A stretch of DNA of 44,833 nucleotides from a virus. Shown piece after piece: positions 14,655 to 23,066 of this stretch. The stretch's first letter is position 1; each line of letters opens with the position of its first letter. The stretch is taken from positions 1 to 44,833 of IMG/VR virus record IMGVR_UViG_3300031251_000962; one strand, 5' to 3'. The notes below the pieces were generated by a model. The model was not told the DNA's origin. It worked only from the letters and a program-made list of their open reading frames with translations, and searched no databases. The position numbers and the translations under genes are program-made.

Positions 14655-14885
14655 ATGAAACAGCCCATAGTTTGCTTAACGGACATTGCAGTAGAGGAAC
14701 TGGTCACTCAATCGAAGAGTTCTTCGGTGGAAAAGGGCAGCGCCCTATTTGCTGCCGCTTGGATTCTGAGCTGGTCAAAAGATGATAAGACAGCGCGGCC
14801 AATCATTCGGCGCCACTATATCGGCGGACTCGGTATGCAGGACTCGCTTCACTTATTGAAAGATAAACCTTTTTTAACAAATTAA
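14655..14885 (+). CDS. Cassette gene 2, unknown small protein
   Basis: A 76-residue protein beginning MKQPIVCLTDIAVEELVTQS, similar in its first 25 residues to cassette gene 1. A central hydrophobic helix (SALFAAAWILSWSK) and a tail RPIIRRHYIGGLGMQDSLHLL follow. It ends in a TAATG overlap with the next gene. AT-rich relative to the phage backbone. No family recognised; possibly a superinfection, anti-defence or other lysogenic accessory protein. Confidence 0.6.
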   Translation: MKQPIVCLTDIAVEELVTQSKSSSVEKGSALFAAAWILSWSKDDKTARPIIRRHYIGGLGMQDSLHLLKDKPFLTN

Positions 14886-15106
14886 TGAAAAAGCCAATTA
14901 TTGCACCAACCGAGGCTCATTTGCTTGACCATTTTGAACGCGGCGAAATTTCAAGCGACCTTGGGAAAATTCGCACTGCGTTGGCAGCGATGAACTCCGA
15001 GACTGATGCCATGGGGCTAGAGGCGCGAAATATCTACGTTGGAGTTGAGGCTCCTTTCCCATTAGTCGCTTTCCCATATCCGCAGTTTCAAATGTGCCAA
15101 AACTAA
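14885..15106 (+). CDS. Cassette gene 3, unknown small protein
   Basis: A 73-residue protein beginning MKKPIIAPTEAHLLDHFERG. It shares the short start pattern with the two genes before it and is joined to gene 2 by TAATG. It ends one base before the second portal-start repeat and two before the portal ATG, so the cassette boundary is exact. No domain is recognised. Confidence 0.6.
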   Translation: MKKPIIAPTEAHLLDHFERGEISSDLGKIRTALAAMNSETDAMGLEARNIYVGVEAPFPLVAFPYPQFQMCQN

Positions 15107-15379
15107 TATGAGCACTGAAAGTCAACCCATGGGAATCCGCGACACGATCAAAGCCGTTGTGCAGGTCGTGACCACGCGCAAACTGCCCAATCCGCTGGCG
15201 CAAACTCCAAAAGACACCTCGCGCGCCGCACTGGTCAAAGAGCTGAACGATTGGTGGATGAACGCGCGCAAGTTTTGGGAACCGGTCTTTAAAGAGATCG
15301 AAGAGGATATGATTTTCGCGGGCGGCAAGCAGTGGCCTGACGGTGTGCTCGGAGCGGACGGCAGTTTGCCCTATCAAGC
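15107..15379 (+). repeat. Direct repeat copy 2 of portal gene start (273 bp)
   Basis: Identical to 14050-14322. This copy is continuous with the full portal gene. Together the two copies bracket 14323-15106, which holds three small genes and the foreign tail of the truncated portal copy. Confidence 0.95.
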
Positions 15380-17486
15380 CGATATCACCCAGCGGCACTT
15401 GATGCAGAGGGAAGCGCAGCTTTACGCCAAAAACCCCACGTTCGAAGCGCGCCGCCGTGAGCGTCTTGAATTTCAGGTGTGGGACGAAACCGAAGAGAGC
15501 TTGAACGGCGCACGCGCCATTCTGCAGCAGTACGCCCCACAGATTGACGCGGCAAAAGCGGCCAAACTGTTGCTTAGCCACGTGCAGCCTGGTGTGGCTT
15601 TGCCGCCGGATGTGACGCCGGATCATATTGCCGCGGCTCAGCGTGTCGTTGAAAGTGTGCCGCCTGAAGTCGATAGCGCGCAGATGATCATTGAGGATTA
15701 CGAGCGCGGCATGAAGCAGCGGGCTTACGAGGAGGCGTTTGGCAACACGTTGCGGTTGCTTTTCCAAAACCAAATCGACGCGCAAAACCCGCCGTTCAAA
15801 CAGCAGGCCAAACAACTGGTCACGCGCGTGGACACGTGCAAGGTCGGTTACGTGAAACTTTTGATGCGCCGCGAATTGAGCGGCACACCAACGGCCACGG
15901 CCATTAAGACGGGGCCGGATGAATTACTAGCTTCTATCCGCGCCAAAGTCATGGCCATGAGCGAGCCGGACGCCAAAAAGGACAGTGGCGACATGGCTGA
16001 GCTTGAAATGATGTTCAAGCAGTATCAGGCGCAAAAGGCAGAGGAACAATCGGAGGGCGAAGTTGACGACGAAGGTGTGGTGTTTGATTTCCTTCCCGCG
16101 ACGTCAGTCGTCGTGGATCCTAACTGCCGGAGTTTGCGCGGCTTTGTCGGCTGTCAGCGTATCTGTCACGAAATGCTGATGAGCGTAGCCGACGTCGAAC
16201 GCGAGTTTGGCGTCAGTCTGCGCGACACAGGTGTGCGGCTCTATTCTCCGGATGGCAAGAAGAACGACAATGGCGGTCCATCGGAAGCGCGGCAGAACAG
16301 CGACGGTGAAATGCCGTTGCTCGAAAATAAAGCGTTGGTCGGGTTCATCTACGATCGTAATTCCGGCAACGAATATGTCGTGTGTGATGGGGTGAAAGAT
16401 TTCCTGCGCGAACCCAAAGCGCCTGAGCCTGATTGGGATTACTTCTGGCCAATTCTACCGCTGGTGTTCCGGCCAATCGAGGTCGAGAAAAACGACCCGA
16501 AAAAGGGCGTGACCTGCTACCCCAAAAGTGACGTGCGGCTACTGCGCCCGATGCAAAAAGAGAAGAACCGGTCTGGCCAAGAGTTTATCGAAGCGCGCAT
16601 CGCGTCACGAGCATGGTGGGTTGCAGTCGCGTCAAAATTTCAAAAGGGCGATTTGGCCAAGCTGTCAACAACCCGCCGCACTAACGAGGTGATTCTAGCC
16701 GAAATGTTGGCACCTGGTGAAAAGCTCTCTGATATCCTCATGGCTGGGCCAGTTCCGGATATTAAGCCCGAAGTGTTCAATGACGGCCGCTTTACTCAAG
16801 ACGTGCTGGAAGTAACGGGAAGCCAACAGGCCGATCTGGGGCCGACCAACGCCGACACTGCCACGCAATCACGCATTGCCGCTCAATCGCGGTTGCAATC
16901 CAGCGACTCGAACATCGATGACCTCGAGGATTTTTTCACGATGCTGGCCAAAGGCGCGGGACTTCTGCTCATGACGATGCGCGCGGAAACGGTAAAAAAG
17001 AAAGTTGGCGATGGCGCGGTTTGGCCGGAGCTGACCATGCAGGAGTTTGCGCAGAATGTCTGGTTGCAGGTGCAGGCCGGGTCCAGTGGGCCGCCGAATC
17101 GGCAGCTTGATTTGGAGATTATGCAGAAGGCTCTGCCGTTGCTGATTCAACTGCCCGGCATCTCGCCGGAGTTGATTGCTAAAATGACGTTACGTGCGGC
17201 TGACCCACGAATGAGCCTGGCTGATTTCTATCAAAAAGGTTCGCCGAGCATTCTAGCGCTGAATGCGGCTGCCGGTGGCGGCCAGAAACAAGCGCCCGTT
17301 CCACCGCCCAAAGCGAGCATCAATTACAAGGACGCGCCGCCGTCAATCCAACGGCAGATGGAACAAGCTGAGGGCTACAAACCCGCTGATGAAATGAAGG
17401 GCACGGTGCATATGGACGCGTTGAAAAAAGAGCCCAATGCGCCCGCTGCCAAACCAGAACCGGCGCCAGCGGCAGCGGCCAGCTAG
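15108..17486 (+). CDS. Portal protein
   Basis: A 792-residue portal of the podovirus size class, forming the dodecameric DNA gate at the capsid vertex. The N-terminal NDWWMNARKFWEPVFKEIEEDMIFAGGKQWP, the QREAQLYAKNPTFEARRRE motif and a stem region with FVGCQRICHEML are typical. An acidic loop (QKAEEQSEGEVDDEG) precedes a VFDFLPATSVVVDP core. A long helical C-terminal barrel ends in a Pro/Ala-rich tail. The order TerL, portal, scaffold, capsid is standard. The first 272 bp are duplicated upstream. Confidence 0.88.
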   Translation: MSTESQPMGIRDTIKAVVQVVTTRKLPNPLAQTPKDTSRAALVKELNDWWMNARKFWEPVFKEIEEDMIFAGGKQWPDGVLGADGSLPYQADITQRHLMQREAQLYAKNPTFEARRRERLEFQVWDETEESLNGARAILQQYAPQIDAAKAAKLLLSHVQPGVALPPDVTPDHIAAAQRVVESVPPEVDSAQMIIEDYERGMKQRAYEEAFGNTLRLLFQNQIDAQNPPFKQQAKQLVTRVDTCKVGYVKLLMRRELSGTPTATAIKTGPDELLASIRAKVMAMSEPDAKKDSGDMAELEMMFKQYQAQKAEEQSEGEVDDEGVVFDFLPATSVVVDPNCRSLRGFVGCQRICHEMLMSVADVEREFGVSLRDTGVRLYSPDGKKNDNGGPSEARQNSDGEMPLLENKALVGFIYDRNSGNEYVVCDGVKDFLREPKAPEPDWDYFWPILPLVFRPIEVEKNDPKKGVTCYPKSDVRLLRPMQKEKNRSGQEFIEARIASRAWWVAVASKFQKGDLAKLSTTRRTNEVILAEMLAPGEKLSDILMAGPVPDIKPEVFNDGRFTQDVLEVTGSQQADLGPTNADTATQSRIAAQSRLQSSDSNIDDLEDFFTMLAKGAGLLLMTMRAETVKKKVGDGAVWPELTMQEFAQNVWLQVQAGSSGPPNRQLDLEIMQKALPLLIQLPGISPELIAKMTLRAADPRMSLADFYQKGSPSILALNAAAGGGQKQAPVPPPKASINYKDAPPSIQRQMEQAEGYKPADEMKGTVHMDALKKEPNAPAAKPEPAPAAAAS

Positions 17487-17522
17487 AACGATTGCAGTTG
17501 ACAAATATAACCAAAAAGATTT

Positions 17523-18698
17523 ATGGCTGATGAAGTAATCGAGACGCCACTGGAGAATTCGTCTCACTCCAACGATGCCACAGCGGTTTCATCACCCGCA
17601 CACAAGCCGGCTGAAAGCGCGGAATCAGCACCCGCAAAAGGCGAACGTGAAGCCTTTTTTGAGCGTGTAGCCAAAGCGGAAGGTCGCGAGACCAAACCAC
17701 CAGGCGAACCCGAAAAAAAGGAAGGGGAACAGGGGGACTCGCCATCCACCGCAAAAACGGAAACACCGGAAGGTGCGCCAGCCGACAAGCCCATAACGGA
17801 TGAGCCGGGCAAAGAAGCTGACCCCAAAGCCGATGATCCTGACAAGGTTCTTTCTCAGTCTGACGGTGCTTTTCACAAGCAGCCGGAATGGCAGGCGCTC
17901 AAAAAGGTGACTGGCGAAAAATTCGCCGAGGTCAAACCGCTCTTGCGTAAACTGTTCGATAATTCGAGCAGGGAGCTAAAGCAGCAGGTCGAAAAATTGA
18001 AGTTGTCCGACACGGTGGTAACACGGTTAAGGACGGCGACAAAAGGCGACCAAGGTTTGAACGATGCAGTCTCACTGATTGAGCGGTTTGATACCGATCC
18101 GGCTTCCAGCGTGCCCATGCTGGAACAGTTGTTGGCCGATGCCAAAGAGCGGGCAGGTTTAGAGATCAGCTCCAATGACCTGAAACCGGACCTGGCAAAG
18201 TTAACCGAGCAGCTGGATAACGGGATGATTGACCAGAAGGAATTCGACAAGCAAAAGGGACGCTTGTTGGAGGTCGAAAAAGCGCGGGCCAAGGCCAAGG
18301 ATGCCGACGCCCGAATCAAAGCAACCGAACAGACTGAACAGCAGCGAGTGGTAGAAAAGCTGGTCACCGACCGGCAGACCGCCATTCAGCAGCGAATCGA
18401 TCTTGTTTGGAGCAAAGACCCGGACTTTCCGAAGGTTGAGAAAATATTTTTCGACCGTGGGACGCGAATGATTGAGGAAGCTACCGAGAAAAAAGGCGGT
18501 TTGCTCAGCAAAGAAGAAATCGTTCAGGAATTGGACGCGGCATGGAAAGCGGTGAAAACCGAGCTTGGCCAGCTGCTACCGAAACCAAAAACGGCGCGCC
18601 CAATCATCAACAATGGCTCATCCAGAAACGCCGTGACTCAACCGTCATCGGAATTGGAAGCCTTCAAAGCGCGGGTGCGCGAACGTGAAGGCGGCTAA
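17523..18698 (+). CDS. Probable scaffolding protein
   Basis: A 391-residue, highly charged, mostly helical protein between portal and capsid genes, where tailed phages encode the scaffold that shapes the procapsid. The first 120 residues are disordered (Pro, Glu, Lys, Ala). The rest is coiled-coil-like, with LEQLLADAKERAGLEISSNDLKPDLAKLTEQLDNGMIDQKEFDKQKGRLLEVEKARAK as its core. The C-terminus is basic (SELEAFKARVREREGG), as in other scaffolds that contact the capsid. The call rests on composition and position. Confidence 0.7.
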   Translation: MADEVIETPLENSSHSNDATAVSSPAHKPAESAESAPAKGEREAFFERVAKAEGRETKPPGEPEKKEGEQGDSPSTAKTETPEGAPADKPITDEPGKEADPKADDPDKVLSQSDGAFHKQPEWQALKKVTGEKFAEVKPLLRKLFDNSSRELKQQVEKLKLSDTVVTRLRTATKGDQGLNDAVSLIERFDTDPASSVPMLEQLLADAKERAGLEISSNDLKPDLAKLTEQLDNGMIDQKEFDKQKGRLLEVEKARAKAKDADARIKATEQTEQQRVVEKLVTDRQTAIQQRIDLVWSKDPDFPKVEKIFFDRGTRMIEEATEKKGGLLSKEEIVQELDAAWKAVKTELGQLLPKPKTARPIINNGSSRNAVTQPSSELEAFKARVREREGG

Positions 18699-18738
18699 TA
18701 CCGGGCGGCAGACGAGCGGCAGAGAGTGATGAATTGTT

Positions 18739-19821
18739 ATGGCATTTAACGTAGGCATTGCGGCGGACATTATTGCTTCGACGCTCGAAAATTTTAATAA
18801 CCCCAAAGACCCGAAAGACATCCTGCAGCATGTCAGCAACAAACCGCTCCTGCGGATTTTGATGAACAGCAAACAGGACTTCGCGGCGGCCGGTCCCGCT
18901 GCTGGTAACGTCGCCCAGCCCAATTTGCGCGAGCCTGTCATGGGCAAGCTGATGAAAGACCAACCCGGTTCTTACGTCGGTATCAGTGGCGCGGATGTGC
19001 TCACCTTCCGTTCCAGCGACGGCGCAATCCAAACCACCTTCCCGGTGCGCTGGATGCACGCTGGTTTCCAGATCACTCATGATGAACTCATGATGCAAGG
19101 TGTGGAAATCTCCAAAGACAATAACACCAAGTCCAACGAAGACGACCAGGTGAAGTTGTTTGACGCGCTCCAACTCAAGAAAGCCGATTATCAGGAATCG
19201 ATCATGTATGCGCGTAACATGACGCTCTGGCTTGACGGCACACAGGATGCCAAAGCTATTCCCGGCATCAAAGCGATCATCACGGATGATCCGACCCAAG
19301 GTGCCACTGGCGGTATCAACCGTGTCAACGTCTGGTGGAGGCACATTGCCCGCACTGGTGTGGGCGGTGCGCTCCCGATGCTGCAATACAGCAAGGCTGA
19401 CCAGACCCTGACCGAAACCATCAACGCCGACATTCGGCAGTTGGAAAATTACGGCGGCAAACTCGATGTCGCTTTGGCAGGCAGCGACGTTTGCGATGCC
19501 TACGAGCGCGAAGCGCGCGCCAAAGGGCTCCTCACCCAAACTGGTTGGACCGATGCACTCACCAACGTGAAGGTGCGCGGCATCAAGGTCGGCAGTCTCG
19601 AAATCGAATACGATCCGACACTGGATCAGATTGGCGAAGCCAAGAGCATCTACATGTGGGATTCCCGCAAGCTGCGCCTGCGCCCGCAAAAGAAACAATG
19701 GGGCCGTGTTACCAACCAAAACCAACCGTCTGACCAGTTTGTGATGCTCATGAGCACCACAGACCGTGGCGGCTTGGTCACGCGCCAATTGGACTGCTGC
19801 TACAAAGGCATCCTGCAATAA
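18739..19821 (+). CDS. Major capsid protein
   Basis: A 360-residue protein, probably of the HK97 fold. It has an N-arm with IIASTLENFNNPKDPKDILQ, then FPVRWMHAGFQITHDELMMQGVEI, an E-loop-like section and SIMYARNMTLWLDGTQDAKAIPGIKAII. The VALAGSDVCDAYEREARAKG segment and a closing LMSTTDRGGLVTRQLDCCYKGIL follow, as in podovirus capsids. It lies directly after the scaffold, and a strong hairpin follows its stop. No protease gene is visible, so it is probably not cleaved. Confidence 0.85.
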   Translation: MAFNVGIAADIIASTLENFNNPKDPKDILQHVSNKPLLRILMNSKQDFAAAGPAAGNVAQPNLREPVMGKLMKDQPGSYVGISGADVLTFRSSDGAIQTTFPVRWMHAGFQITHDELMMQGVEISKDNNTKSNEDDQVKLFDALQLKKADYQESIMYARNMTLWLDGTQDAKAIPGIKAIITDDPTQGATGGINRVNVWWRHIARTGVGGALPMLQYSKADQTLTETINADIRQLENYGGKLDVALAGSDVCDAYEREARAKGLLTQTGWTDALTNVKVRGIKVGSLEIEYDPTLDQIGEAKSIYMWDSRKLRLRPQKKQWGRVTNQNQPSDQFVMLMSTTDRGGLVTRQLDCCYKGILQ

Positions 19822-19828
19822 GCAATGT

Positions 19829-19865
19829 GCCTCCCGACAGTGATGCCGGGAGGCGAAACCGTTTT
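19829..19865 (+). terminator. Hairpin after capsid gene, possible weak terminator
   Basis: GCCTCCCG (19829-19836) and CGGGAGGC (19847-19854) form a perfect 8-bp stem with a 10-nt loop. It is followed by gaaaccgTTTT, a short T-run placed too far from the stem for a textbook terminator. It lies 7 bp after the capsid stop. It could act as a partial terminator or a 3' stabilising hairpin that raises capsid mRNA over downstream genes. Confidence 0.55.
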
Positions 19866-19884
19866 AACAATCATCGACAAAAAT

Positions 19885-20652
19885 ATGAAACCGCAGATTA
19901 CAAATCAAAAATCGAACAGCGCCCGCACAATCGTTGGGTTGCTGGTGTTAGTTGCCATGCTCGCCATGCTGCTCGTGCCGCTAGTGCGCGCCATCGAAAT
20001 TCCGCCCGCGCCGAATTTTGCTGTCAACATCGGCTCGGGCTACACGACCGGCACACCAATCGGCTACCGCATCGCGCGGTTTATCCCGGATGGTTGGTCT
20101 GTAGCCATTACCAATTCCGGCACTGGTGTGCTGGTCACCAACGATTGGGGGTGCACCAACCTGAATGTTTACAAACGATTGACGCCGGGAAGCATGCTGT
20201 TCACGACAAACACGTATGTGACCAACGGGCTCATCAGTCCGTTTTATTGGCTGAAGGATGGAACCAACGCCATTTTCCAACAGGTGACGGGCGTTCCTGC
20301 GTGGAACGATGTGGCGTATTGGTCCGACATGAATGGAACGGTAACCACCAACGTTTCATTCTTCTTTGGCATCAACGGCGCGACCACGGCAACGACCAAC
20401 ACTGGCACCGTGTTTATCTACAAAACGACCAGCGGCAGGTATTACGAAACCAACGCACCGTTTTCGTTTACCTATGGTCCGATCATCGGCACGAACGTTT
20501 GGTATACCAACGTGACACCGACTACGGCGTTTCTTTCGGGCGCGTCGGGATTTCGCGCGACCATCGTTGCAGGCACCAATTCACCGACCACGACCAATTA
20601 CATTTCGGACTTTGGTCTCGGCGGATTTGTCGGCGTTGGCGTCGGTCGATAA
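19885..20652 (+). CDS. Exported or membrane-anchored structural-region protein
   Basis: A 255-residue protein with an N-terminal hydrophobic segment (IVGLLVLVAMLAMLLVPLVRAIE) that looks like a signal peptide or anchor. It is followed by a Thr/Asn/Gly-rich beta region (TNTYVTNGLISPFYW, SFFFGINGATTATTNT) with periodic T-N pairs. Finding an export signal directly after the capsid gene is unusual for a virion protein. It might be a decoration protein with an internal anchor, or a host-surface modifier expressed late. The start is ATG 19885, after the hairpin. Confidence 0.55.
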   Translation: MKPQITNQKSNSARTIVGLLVLVAMLAMLLVPLVRAIEIPPAPNFAVNIGSGYTTGTPIGYRIARFIPDGWSVAITNSGTGVLVTNDWGCTNLNVYKRLTPGSMLFTTNTYVTNGLISPFYWLKDGTNAIFQQVTGVPAWNDVAYWSDMNGTVTTNVSFFFGINGATTATTNTGTVFIYKTTSGRYYETNAPFSFTYGPIIGTNVWYTNVTPTTAFLSGASGFRATIVAGTNSPTTTNYISDFGLGGFVGVGVGR

Positions 20653-20660
20653 CGAGTGTG

Positions 20661-20716
20661 CCGGCGGCTGGCTCGCGAGATGGTTACTTGGTTGTCCGTC
20701 TCCACTAGCCGCCCGG
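20661..20716 (+). promoter_or_regulatory. Intergenic hairpin
   Basis: GGCGGCT (20663-20669) pairs with AGCCGCC (20707-20713), and two more G-C pairs form if one C is bulged. The loop is about 37 nt. It occupies the 102-bp gap before the gene at 20755. No T-run follows, so an RNA-processing or translation-control role is more likely than termination. Confidence 0.35.
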
Positions 20717-20754
20717 CGCAATTCCATACAACCGAAACCAAGTTTGGAGAAAAT

Positions 20755-21537
20755 ATGAAGATTGCCAATGTTACAGTGGTGGTTGACCCCACCCACATGC
20801 TGCCCAAGCGCGGCGTTACGCCTGCCGAGGCGCTCATTCTTTACGCCATGCACCGCGCCGGTGCAAATGGTTCGCCCTTGGTCGATTTGATCGTGCAGCC
20901 AGGCGAAGCGGTGACCGTAATAACACCTGCCAAGCGCGGTGAAGGTGCTTATTACGACTCGCATCGTGGCGTGCATGTTCCCGCCGTGGATCCTGTGCCA
21001 GAAGTGACCCGCCCGCGCACCAACGCCGAAGAAATCGAACGGTTGCGCCGCACGTATCACGGCACAATCAAGGTCGGCGACAAGAACGTGCCCGCGTTCG
21101 AAGCCGTGTTTGGCATGCAAGCGCGGATCCAATTGCCCAGCACGTTTGAAGAAATCGCCGATTCGCTCGAAGGCGTTGAAATCCAAGTGCAGCAAACTGC
21201 CGCACCTGTGCCCGGGCCCGCCTCCAACGTCCTGCGCAACGATGGTCCGACCATCGAGGAGTACGTGGCCGCTGGTTACGATCCCGCTGGTTATCCGCCA
21301 AACGGTTATTTGGCCAAGTCATCGGTCGGTTGGTCTGCCGAACTCGAACGCCGCGCTAAAGCTGCTGAGGAAGTTGCTGCTCGCGAAAAATCGGGCGGCC
21401 CGACACCTGAACCGCAACAGAATGCCGATGGTCTTGGCGTTCCGGCACCGTCTGTGCCTACCGCTCCTGAACCGCCGAAACCGGCTGCCAACAAACCGCC
21501 GAAACCGGCTGCCAACAAACCGCCGAAAGCTAATTAA
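20755..21537 (+). CDS. Structural-region protein with Pro/Lys-rich tail
   Basis: A 260-residue protein. ATG 20755 is chosen for the upstream GGAG at good spacing. The N-terminal 150 residues form a compact domain (MKIANVTVVVDPTHMLPKRGVTPAEALILYAMH, then VNPVP-like VDPVPEVTRPRTNAEEIERLRRTYHG). A PTIEEYVAAGYDPAGYPP motif follows, then a charged helix and a disordered tail containing two copies of KPAANKPP. It is probably a head or head-completion protein. No named family recognised. Confidence 0.55.
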   Translation: MKIANVTVVVDPTHMLPKRGVTPAEALILYAMHRAGANGSPLVDLIVQPGEAVTVITPAKRGEGAYYDSHRGVHVPAVDPVPEVTRPRTNAEEIERLRRTYHGTIKVGDKNVPAFEAVFGMQARIQLPSTFEEIADSLEGVEIQVQQTAAPVPGPASNVLRNDGPTIEEYVAAGYDPAGYPPNGYLAKSSVGWSAELERRAKAAEEVAAREKSGGPTPEPQQNADGLGVPAPSVPTAPEPPKPAANKPPKPAANKPPKAN

Positions 21538-21542
21538 GCCGC

Positions 21543-22247
21543 ATGGCCCGAGGCACCACACTTGCAGCGCTGCTGGCGATGTTCAAAGCGGAAGTCCGCG
21601 TTGATTCGTCCAGCAGCGTTGCGCCTGGTGGCGACGACATGTTTAAAGCTCTCTTGTCCACACAGCAAAAGTGGCTGGTAGACGAGTACGACTTTCCGTT
21701 TATGAAAACGCGCGCCGACGTGCCACTGGTGGCCGGGACGCGTTACTACAACATCCCCGCGACAATCAATTTGGATGCGCGGGTAAAGGCGAATATTAAG
21801 CTGAACGGGCAGTGGATGATGGAAGGTTTGCCATTCGGCATCGATGAACACGAATTTGCGGGCGGCTTTGATTCTGATGCCGGTGTCACCGGCAGTATCG
21901 TTTTGCGATGGGATCTGATAGCTACGGCTCCGAACACAACACAGGTCGAGGTTTGGCCAATTCCCAATCAGGCGCAGACGTTGCGCTTTGTAGGCAGCCG
22001 ACCGCTCAACCCGCTGACCGATGACGCGCACACTGCGGATATCGATGACCTGATTTTAGTTTTCTTCACCGCGGCGGAATATCTCACGGGCGTGAAGGGC
22101 GCCGACGCTCAAGCCAAACTGGCGAAATTCCAAAAGCGAATGACGCAAATCATCGGGAAACTGCCCAAGCGCAATGAACGTTTTGTGATGGGCGGGGATG
22201 CCAATAGTCAGCGCAGGTATTACAACCGACCAACAGTCGAACTGTAG
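21543..22247 (+). CDS. Head-tail adaptor protein
   Basis: A 234-residue protein with the layout of podovirus adaptor (connector) proteins that sit under the portal. It starts with the helix TTLAALLAMFKAEVRVDSSSSVAPGGDDMFKALLSTQQKWLVDEYDFPFM, then the beta segment YYNIPATINLDARVKANIKLNGQW. WPIPNQAQTLRFVGSRPLNPLTDDAHTADIDDLILVFFTAAEYL and a C-terminal helix with YYNRPTVEL follow. The combination of an early DEYDFPFM-type motif and LTDDAHTADIDD is familiar from such adaptors. It is placed 5 bp after the preceding gene. Confidence 0.72.
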   Translation: MARGTTLAALLAMFKAEVRVDSSSSVAPGGDDMFKALLSTQQKWLVDEYDFPFMKTRADVPLVAGTRYYNIPATINLDARVKANIKLNGQWMMEGLPFGIDEHEFAGGFDSDAGVTGSIVLRWDLIATAPNTTQVEVWPIPNQAQTLRFVGSRPLNPLTDDAHTADIDDLILVFFTAAEYLTGVKGADAQAKLAKFQKRMTQIIGKLPKRNERFVMGGDANSQRRYYNRPTVEL

Positions 22248-22258
22248 AAAGACCACTT

Positions 22259-23059
22259 ATGCCACAAGCAAGATTACGCAGGGTTCACGTGAACAAAATC
22301 GGCGTTGCCGTGAGCGGTGCCAACATCATCGGCGCGAACTCCATTTACAGCGATAGCGAAGCGTCGCTCGGGCCGGATATCCGTACGCCCTTTGTGAATG
22401 TGCGCAACGTTGAGGGCTATTACCCTGTCGGAGCTGGTTTGGTGTTCCTGCAATTTTTCAACACGGTGGCAGTTCCTGCAGACGGTGTGCAGCCAAAGCT
22501 TTCGATTCCGATCAACCCCGCTATCAACCGCGATTTCGTCATGGACCTGGCACAACTGCCGTTGCGCTTGCCCACGCCGCTCTCTTGGTGTGTCAGCACA
22601 ACGCAAAAGGTCAAGACGGTCGCCGCCGATTACGTCAATTTCTGGTTGGACATCGATGAAGTCGACACCTTGCCCGATGGGTTGAGCAAAGCCGGTAATT
22701 TTACCGGGCTTACCGATAATATCCAGCCGTGGACGGAGGCCGCTGGCGGAAAGAAAGTTTACCGTATCGAAGCGCAATGCAACAACGGGGATCCGGGCAC
22801 GGCGCTTTACCTGATGGTTTTCGCCCGGGACGCCGCCAACGTGGCGAACGCGGACAAACCTTTTTGGACATCCCCGAAAGTGTTGCCCAATGACAACACG
22901 GTTCAGCAGTTCGATTTCGGAAAACATGGTCTCACGCCAAAGCAGTTGACGGCGGCAGGCATTGAAAAATACGGGTGCTCGATTTGGTGGAGCTCGCGCA
23001 ACGACCAATTGGCTTCGCCTGGCACCACTCCGGGCATGATCAAGGCTTACTACCTCTAA
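22259..23059 (+). CDS. Unknown structural protein
   Basis: A 266-residue, beta-rich protein (PVGAGLVFLQFFNTVAVPADG, LPTPLSWCVSTTQKVKTVAADYVNFWLDIDEVDTLP). It lacks membrane segments and known motifs. The position between adaptor and Ig-like genes suggests a virion role, for example a head fibre or neck component. The start is ATG 22259, 11 bp after the adaptor stop. Confidence 0.55.
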   Translation: MPQARLRRVHVNKIGVAVSGANIIGANSIYSDSEASLGPDIRTPFVNVRNVEGYYPVGAGLVFLQFFNTVAVPADGVQPKLSIPINPAINRDFVMDLAQLPLRLPTPLSWCVSTTQKVKTVAADYVNFWLDIDEVDTLPDGLSKAGNFTGLTDNIQPWTEAAGGKKVYRIEAQCNNGDPGTALYLMVFARDAANVANADKPFWTSPKVLPNDNTVQQFDFGKHGLTPKQLTAAGIEKYGCSIWWSSRNDQLASPGTTPGMIKAYYL

Positions 23060-23066
23060 GCGAATT

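Noticed and set aside
18664-19818. 384-residue minus-strand frame
   Set aside because: Antisense shadow of the capsid gene, with no plausible domain.
22274-23008. 244-residue minus-strand frame
   Set aside because: Antisense to a coupled structural gene, with no domain evidence.
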